Shown: in pieces, positions 13,991-18,303 of the stretch | Numbering within the stretch: the first letter of the stretch is position 1 | How the letters are laid out: each line of letters starts with the position of its first letter | Source of the DNA: an uncultured Oscillospiraceae bacterium | GTDB taxonomy: Bacteria; Bacillota; Clostridia; Oscillospirales; Oscillospiraceae | Length of the DNA: 18,303 nucleotides | Assembly (NCBI GenBank): GCA_910587205.1 | Contig: CAJULZ010000053.1 | Coordinates: forward strand, 1 to 18,303 | Direction of reading: 5' to 3' | Notes under the pieces: model-generated | Told to the model about the DNA's origin: nothing | Database searches by the model: none | What the model saw: only the letters and a program-made list of their open reading frames with translations | Translations under genes and position numbers: made by a program

Positions 13991-15265
13991 TCATTCGAAC
14001 CGAACCTGAATGGAATTGGCATGGGCGGTAAGCTTCTCTGCCCGGGCCATCTCAATAATTTCCTGGGAAATGGGCCCCAGCGCTTTCCGATCAAATTCCA
14101 GCACACTAATAGACTTCAAGAAGCTATCCACGCTCAGCGGCGAGAAGAACCGGGCGGTCCCGCTGGTGGGCAACACATGATCCGGCCCTGCCAAATAATC
14201 CCCCAGAGGCTCCGGCGTATATGCTCCCAGAAAGACAGCCCCTGCGTTCTTTACAGCAGGCAACAGCTCCCTTGGCGCATGGGTTACGATTTCCAAATGT
14301 TCCGGCGCAATTTCATTCGCCAATTCTACACACTGCTCCAAGTTTTCGCACACAATAGCACAGCCAAAGTCTCGCAAAGAAGTCTCCATAATCTCTGACC
14401 GGCTGAGATTACCTGTTTGCCGGACAATTTCCTTGTCTACCGCCTGGGCCAACGCCGCATCATTGGTAAGCAGTACAGCGGAAGCCAGCCTGTCGTGCTC
14501 AGCCTGGCTGAGCAAATCGGCGGCAATGAATTTTGGATCTGCGCCCCCGTCTGCAATAACCAGCACCTCAGAGGGGCCAGCCACCATATCAATATCCAAC
14601 TGTCCGTAAGCCAGACGCTTGGCCACCGCCACATAGGCGTTTCCCGGTCCAACCAATTTATCCACCCGAGGGATAAAACCAGCGCCGTAAGTCACTGCCG
14701 CCACTGCCTGGGCCCCTCCCACGGCGATAACCCGGTTCACCCCAGCGATTTTTGCCGCCGCCAGCACCGCGTCATTAAGGTTTTCCGTAGGTGGCGTGAG
14801 CATGATGATCTCCTCTACTCCGGCCACTTTTGCGGGTACTGCATTCATCAACACTGAGCTCGGATAAGCAGCCGTACCGCCGGGAACATAGATGCCAACC
14901 CGGCTCAATCCCCGGACAACCCGGCCTACCCGCCCCCCATCGGGGGAGTTCCATTCCATGGATCTAACCAATAGCTTTTCATTGTAGTCCCGTATATTCC
15001 GGGCAGCATGCTCTAAGGCAGCGATAAGTCTCGCCGGACACGCGATATATGCCTCATCCAGCCGTTCCCTCGGCAGTTCATATGGCTCTCTGCGGTCAAA
15101 TTGGCGGGAATACCGCTCCACTGCGGGCAAACCCTCCTGCCGTACACTTTCCATAATAGCTTTGGCGGCCTGTTCAATGTCGGCATTCTTCTCCGCTGCC
15201 CGTGCCCGCATGGCATCCAATTGGCGGCGCTCCGCAGCACCGTCTGCCTGAATGATGGTAATCAT
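13991..15265 (-). CDS. hisD: Histidinol dehydrogenase
   Basis: Oxidises L-histidinol to L-histidine in two NAD+-dependent steps, the end of the pathway. 424 residues, usual length. VGIYVPGGTAAYPSSVLMN, KLVGPGNAYVAVAKR, DMVAGPSEVLVIAD and LLSQAEHD are family blocks. The zinc-site residues fall in SQAEHD and LAGPDHVLPTSG, and catalytic Glu/His in NEIAPEHLEI. ATG at 15263-15265 overlaps the hisG stop by 4 bp. Confidence 0.98.
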   Translation of the reverse strand: MITIIQADGAAERRQLDAMRARAAEKNADIEQAAKAIMESVRQEGLPAVERYSRQFDRREPYELPRERLDEAYIACPARLIAALEHAARNIRDYNEKLLVRSMEWNSPDGGRVGRVVRGLSRVGIYVPGGTAAYPSSVLMNAVPAKVAGVEEIIMLTPPTENLNDAVLAAAKIAGVNRVIAVGGAQAVAAVTYGAGFIPRVDKLVGPGNAYVAVAKRLAYGQLDIDMVAGPSEVLVIADGGADPKFIAADLLSQAEHDRLASAVLLTNDAALAQAVDKEIVRQTGNLSRSEIMETSLRDFGCAIVCENLEQCVELANEIAPEHLEIVTHAPRELLPAVKNAGAVFLGAYTPEPLGDYLAGPDHVLPTSGTARFFSPLSVDSFLKSISVLEFDRKALGPISQEIIEMARAEKLTAHANSIQVRFE

Positions 15266-15903
15266 ACCTGTCCCCCCAGTTCCCGCTCCACTCGGGACAA
15301 AAAATCAGTAATCTCGTTTTTATAAAGCTTCATGGACGCGGCGTTAACAATCAACCGCGCAGACACCTGGGTTATGTCCTCAATTGGCTCCAGGCCATTC
15401 TCTCTTAACGTTGCCCCTGTTTCCACAATATCCACAATACCGTCGGCCAATTCCAGAATGGGGGCCAGCTCTACACTCCCCTCAATCTTGATGATATCCA
15501 CATCCATCCCCTTGCCTTCAAAAAAAGACCGGGTAACGTTGGGGTATTTGGACGCGATCCGCCGGGTCTTATAGGTACCGTAAAAATCGTTCCCCTTCTT
15601 CACTGCCAGGGCAAATCGGCAACGTCCAAAGCCCAGATCCAGCACCTCATAAAAGGCGCCGCTTTTTTCCAAAATGGTATCCTTACCCACCACCCCCAGG
15701 TCGCATGCCCCATGCTCCACATAGGTGATGACATCCGGAGCCTTCGCCAACACCACATCCAAGGGGTAGTTGGGCAGACCATGGATCAACCTCCGCCCAG
15801 GATTTCTGACTGGGGTACAGTCCAGCCCCATGGCTTCAAACAGCTCCACCGATTTGTCCTGCAAGCGCCCTTTCGTCAGAGCAATCCTCAACCGTCCGCT
15901 CAT
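15262..15903 (-). CDS. hisG: ATP phosphoribosyltransferase, short form catalytic subunit
   Basis: First step of the pathway: joins ATP and PRPP to phosphoribosyl-ATP. 213 residues, lacking the C-terminal allosteric domain, so it is the short HisG that needs HisZ. Blocks RIALTKGRL, LPNYPLDVVLAKAPDV and DIVETGATLRENGL (PRPP loop) are clear. I chose ATG at 15901-15903: it overlaps the hisZ stop as ATGA and has AGGTGG eight bases upstream. A GTG at 15913-15915 would add four residues but would destroy that ribosome site. Confidence 0.97.
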   Translation of the reverse strand: MSGRLRIALTKGRLQDKSVELFEAMGLDCTPVRNPGRRLIHGLPNYPLDVVLAKAPDVITYVEHGACDLGVVGKDTILEKSGAFYEVLDLGFGRCRFALAVKKGNDFYGTYKTRRIASKYPNVTRSFFEGKGMDVDIIKIEGSVELAPILELADGIVDIVETGATLRENGLEPIEDITQVSARLIVNAASMKLYKNEITDFLSRVERELGGQV

Positions 15904-17066
15904 ACCGCCAGCCACCTCTCTCCCTCGCAGTCCAGCAACAACACCTGAACCGCGCCCTTCTCCCTTGCCAGGTTCATCGTGCTGTCCACAGTACGGCAGG
16001 GAGACAGTTCACAGCTCCCGATGGGGCAGCTGTCTACCACTGCCAACGCTTTTGCCAGCAAACCAGGACCATAGTGGACCACAGTGTCCAGCTTCGGCGT
16101 TTCCACAGTGAGGCGGGCTCCCACTGCATCCACGTCCACCGCGAAACCGGTCGCCTCAGCCTTGCGCCCAAACTGCTCCATCAGCCCATCGTACCGTCCC
16201 CCGGACAACACAGGGGCTCCCGCACCCTCGGCATAACCCCGGAACACCAAGCCAGTATAGTAATCCAGTTGGTGTACCAACCCCAAATCGAAACGCACAC
16301 AGTCCCCATACCCAGCGGCGGATAGCTCGGCGTATAGCCGGTGCAGGTAATCAAGGCTGTCACAAGGCCCCGCCAACGCCTGGGCCGCATTCAACACCTC
16401 CACCCCGCCAAACAGGTAAGGTAGCCGGCGCAGGGCAGCATAGGCATCCTCCCCCCGATAGGGTTCCAACAAATCGTTGAGCAGGGCAAAATTCTTCCCC
16501 TCGATGGCGGAGCGCAGCTGCTCCAGCTCTCCCTGGGGCATTTTCATCCGCCCCGCCAGGGTCCGGTAGAATTCGGCGTGTCCCAGTTCAATGTGGAACT
16601 GTTCCAGCCCACAGCATCGCAATGCGTCCACCGCCATAGCTACTATTTCCAGATCCGCCTTCTCCCCAACCGCACCGATCATCTCCACGCCGCACTGGGC
16701 GATTTCGCTGCTGCCTCCCTGATGGGCCTGGCCGGAACGGAACACCGTCTGGTCATAGTACAGCCGCTGTGGCAACGCCAAATGCTTCAGTTTGGTAGCC
16801 ACCACCCGGGCGATGGGGGCAGTGCAGTCTGGCCGCATCACCATGATCCGCCCGGAGCGGTCGATGATCTTGAGCATGGCCTCCTGGGGGATGGGGTTGC
16901 CGGACTGGATAAACAAGTCATAGAACTCTACCTCCGGGGTAATGACCTCGGTGTAGCCCCGGCGGCGAAACAGCTCCACCAGCGCGGACTGAACCTGGCG
17001 GCGCTCCAAACATTCGGAGAACAACCGGTCGCGGGTTCCTTCGGGGGTATTGATGTGAATATTCAT
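15900..17066 (-). CDS. hisZ: ATP phosphoribosyltransferase regulatory subunit
   Basis: A histidyl-tRNA-synthetase-like protein without tRNA charging activity that forms a complex with short HisG and gives it feedback inhibition by histidine. 388 residues. TPEGTRDRLFSECLERR opens the class II core; RPDCTAPIARVVAT and FRSGQAHQGGSSEIAQCGVE replace the true synthetase motif 2 region, and VLSGGRYDGLMEQFG is motif-3-like. No anticodon-binding domain is present. Directly followed by hisG with a 4-bp overlap, which supports HisZ over HisS. ATG at 17064-17066 follows TGGAGG nine bases upstream. Confidence 0.96.
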   Translation of the reverse strand: MNIHINTPEGTRDRLFSECLERRQVQSALVELFRRRGYTEVITPEVEFYDLFIQSGNPIPQEAMLKIIDRSGRIMVMRPDCTAPIARVVATKLKHLALPQRLYYDQTVFRSGQAHQGGSSEIAQCGVEMIGAVGEKADLEIVAMAVDALRCCGLEQFHIELGHAEFYRTLAGRMKMPQGELEQLRSAIEGKNFALLNDLLEPYRGEDAYAALRRLPYLFGGVEVLNAAQALAGPCDSLDYLHRLYAELSAAGYGDCVRFDLGLVHQLDYYTGLVFRGYAEGAGAPVLSGGRYDGLMEQFGRKAEATGFAVDVDAVGARLTVETPKLDTVVHYGPGLLAKALAVVDSCPIGSCELSPCRTVDSTMNLAREKGAVQVLLLDCEGERWLAV

Positions 17067-17107
17067 GGCAAATGGCCTCCAGGCTCTTTATCTCGCTAAT
17101 GTAATAA

Positions 17108-17136
17108 ATCATACCACACCCCTGCTACCGTGTCAA
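17108..17136 (-). promoter_or_regulatory. Promoter of the histidine operon
   Basis: Minus strand TTGACA (17131-17136), 17-bp spacer and TATGAT (17108-17113). The predicted start near 17101 leaves a leader of only about 35 nt, too short for an attenuator or T-box. Control is thus likely at initiation or through HisZ feedback. No terminator separates it from the Nudix gene upstream, so some read-through is possible. Confidence 0.88.
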
Positions 17137-17155
17137 CCCCGGACCATCTCATTTG

Positions 17156-17641
17156 CTATTTCCAATAACGCAGCAATTCTTTATCAATTGGGGAAATCGC
17201 TCCATTCTCTGCAATTGTACTGAGCAAAGCCACTTTTTTGATCTCGTCCCGATCCATCCGCTGCTTCTCAACCGTTTGCAAATATTCCATGGGCAACGTC
17301 GCCCCATACAGGCCCCCATATTCCTCATGCCATTCCGGATTAAAATATCCAGGGGCCAGACGATAATGCGCCAGTCCAAGAAAGTGAAGCCCAATGCCGT
17401 CAAGCCCCAATTCCTCCCGGCACTCCCGCAGGATGCACTCGCGGAGCGTCTCCCCTTCTTCCCGGCAGCCACCGAAAATCTCCCAGTCCTGCCGGTAGTT
17501 GTTCCACCCCATCAAATAATCAGCTCCAAGCCTCACGGCAAGAAGGCAATGCGTGATGGGCACATAACCGAAAGCCGCTTCATCTTCCCCACATACAATG
17601 AACTCAAGAAGCTCATTGCCCCTGTCATCTTTTAATATCAT
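17156..17641 (-). CDS. Nudix hydrolase (second copy type)
   Basis: 161 residues with a full Nudix box at 58-80: Gly58, Glu64, Arg72, Glu73, Glu76, Glu77, Gly79, read from GCREEGETLRECILRECREE. It differs strongly from the Nudix protein next to tyrS, so it is not a recent duplicate. Substrate unknown. The region before the box (about 27-56) resembles the strand-rich N-terminal half of the fold. ATG at 17639-17641 overlaps the GNAT gene stop by 4 bp, so the two are translated together. It ends 20 bp before the his promoter. Confidence 0.9.
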   Translation of the reverse strand: MILKDDRGNELLEFIVCGEDEAAFGYVPITHCLLAVRLGADYLMGWNNYRQDWEIFGGCREEGETLRECILRECREELGLDGIGLHFLGLAHYRLAPGYFNPEWHEEYGGLYGATLPMEYLQTVEKQRMDRDEIKKVALLSTIAENGAISPIDKELLRYWK

Positions 17642-18171
17642 CCCGCCCCATCCCTACCTTCTTTTTGCAGAATATTGATGATGAGCTCCACATCTCCAAA
17701 CTGCTCTTCACCCCAATACCAAAAGCCCAGCTGCTCCTGAAGCCCCCGAGATGCCGCATTGGCGGCTTGGTACTCACAATCGAAGTAGTCCACCGCCCCC
17801 TCCCGGAATCTTTGCCCGATCAGTTCTTTCAGTGCTTCCAGCATCAGGCCCTTCCTCCGCTCCGTCCCGGCAATGGCAAAGGAAAGTGAAGCCCCTCTCC
17901 TGCCCTTAAACTCCAGGGCGCAAGCCACCTTTTCAATAGGCGGCTGGACACAGATATGGCCGATGACCCGCCCGGTCTCCCGGCTGACCACCGCGAGAAA
18001 TTCCCCGTTGTCCAGCAGCCATTGAAAGGTTTCCAGTGCCGACTCCCTGTCCACCACACCGTTCAGCCCCAGCATCTGCTGAAGCTCCCCGTCCATAATG
18101 TACCCGAAATAATCCTCAAAATCGGCGGGCGTGTGTGGCCTTAGAATCAGCCGCTCCGTCTCAATACGCAT
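17638..18171 (-). CDS. GNAT acetyltransferase (RimJ/RimL-like)
   Basis: 177 residues. The N-terminus MRIETERLILRPHTPADFED is the classic opening of the RimJ/RimL branch, which acetylates N-terminal or small-molecule amines with acetyl-CoA. AVVSRETGRVIGHI (about 60-73) is the first core strand, and ASLSFAIAGTERRKGLMLEA (about 93-112) includes the acetyl-CoA loop in the form RRKGLM. AANAASRGLQEQLGF near 137-151 is the usual last helix. The substrate cannot be told. ATG at 18169-18171 follows GGGAGGTGG. It heads a two-gene unit with the Nudix gene. It is unrelated in detail to the decayed GNAT at 8145-8867. Confidence 0.9.
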   Translation of the reverse strand: MRIETERLILRPHTPADFEDYFGYIMDGELQQMLGLNGVVDRESALETFQWLLDNGEFLAVVSRETGRVIGHICVQPPIEKVACALEFKGRRGASLSFAIAGTERRKGLMLEALKELIGQRFREGAVDYFDCEYQAANAASRGLQEQLGFWYWGEEQFGDVELIINILQKEGRDGAG

Positions 18172-18190
18172 TTTCCCACCTCCCTATTAC

Positions 18191-18218
18191 AATATAATTT
18201 GGTTGGAACCCCTGACAG
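18191..18218 (-). promoter_or_regulatory. Weak candidate promoter for the GNAT-Nudix pair
   Basis: Minus strand CTGTCA (18213-18218), 16-bp spacer and TATATT (18191-18196). Four of six and five of six consensus positions. Placed properly before the GNAT start, but the -35 is poor. Confidence 0.35.
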
Positions 18219-18276
18219 CCAGCCGGGGGGTTCGTCCATCTCGCGCCCAAGCTACAATAAGGGGAGCAGCTGGCTG
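18216..18276. repeat. Separated inverted repeat at the window end
   Basis: CAGCCAGC at 18216-18223 and its complement GCTGGCTG at 18269-18276. The left arm overlaps the weak promoter's -35 box. The space between holds no recognisable gene; the minus strand is open from the window edge to a stop near 18190, but the peptide resembles nothing I know. Such a stretch may belong to a dispersed repeat at which the assembly broke. Confidence 0.35.
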
Positions 18277-18303
18277 ACTTTCACCTCCCTGGGCTGGTAA
18301 GTC

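Noticed and set aside
17067..17101. Histidine attenuator or T-box before hisZ
   Set aside because: The predicted leader is about 35 nt, with no run of His codons, no T-box sequence and no hairpin terminator.
1..18303. CRISPR array, tRNA/rRNA genes, transposase or phage genes
   Set aside because: No spaced direct repeats, cloverleaf-type sequences or integrase/transposase motifs were seen on reading both strands.

Overview
The window looks like one assembled contig from a Gram-positive, spore-former-type Clostridia genome, most likely a gut Oscillospiraceae relative. This is inferred from strong AAGGAGG-type ribosome binding sites, consensus sigma-A promoters, a SpoIID-family protein, a T-box leader, the short HisG plus HisZ system and an archaeal/fungal-type Asd. 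GC content is fairly high and patchy. The first 29 bases are not genomic: they match the Illumina read-2 adapter and falsely close the queA frame.

Layout. (1) 30-2735, minus strand: a SpoIID/LytB-type secreted protein followed by queA (truncated by the adapter), overlapping by 4 bp. (2) 2736-2917: a divergent control region with a near-consensus promoter for the plus-strand genes. (3) 2918-6035, plus strand: asd-dapA-dapB and a small 4-oxalocrotonate tautomerase-like gene, closed by a strong hairpin terminator. This cluster turns aspartyl phosphate into tetrahydrodipicolinate for lysine, meso-diaminopimelate and, in spore formers, dipicolinate. (4) 6129-8148, minus strand: promoter, tyrosine-type T-box leader, a Nudix hydrolase gene and tyrS. 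(5) 8145-8867, minus strand: a stretch without an intact gene that is a decayed GNAT acetyltransferase; conserved blocks remain in all three frames. (6) 8868-9257: a compact plus-strand unit with promoter, perfect Shine-Dalgarno, a 26-codon gene and a terminator, followed by a second, bidirectional terminator. (7) 9262-17136, minus strand: one large histidine operon, hisZ-hisG-hisD-hisB-hisH-hisA-(P-loop kinase)-hisF-hisI-hisE-(BI-1 membrane protein), with a consensus promoter before hisZ. hisC and a histidinol-phosphatase are absent from the window. (8) 17156-18171, minus strand: a GNAT acetyltransferase and a second Nudix hydrolase overlapping by 4 bp. (9) 18172-18303: a weak promoter and an inverted repeat at the window end.

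How the genes work together: the two largest units build amino acids (the Asp/lysine/DAP branch and histidine). The tyrS unit senses uncharged tRNA-Tyr through the T-box. The his operon is tightly packed with 1-7 bp overlaps, so translational coupling is likely, and it carries two passengers, a FlaR-type kinase and a Bax-inhibitor-1 family protein. No tRNA, rRNA, CRISPR array, insertion sequence or phage gene was seen. The most unusual items are the self-contained 26-codon gene, the readable GNAT fossil whose last codon lies inside the tyrS T-box promoter, and the Nudix gene between T-box and tyrS.
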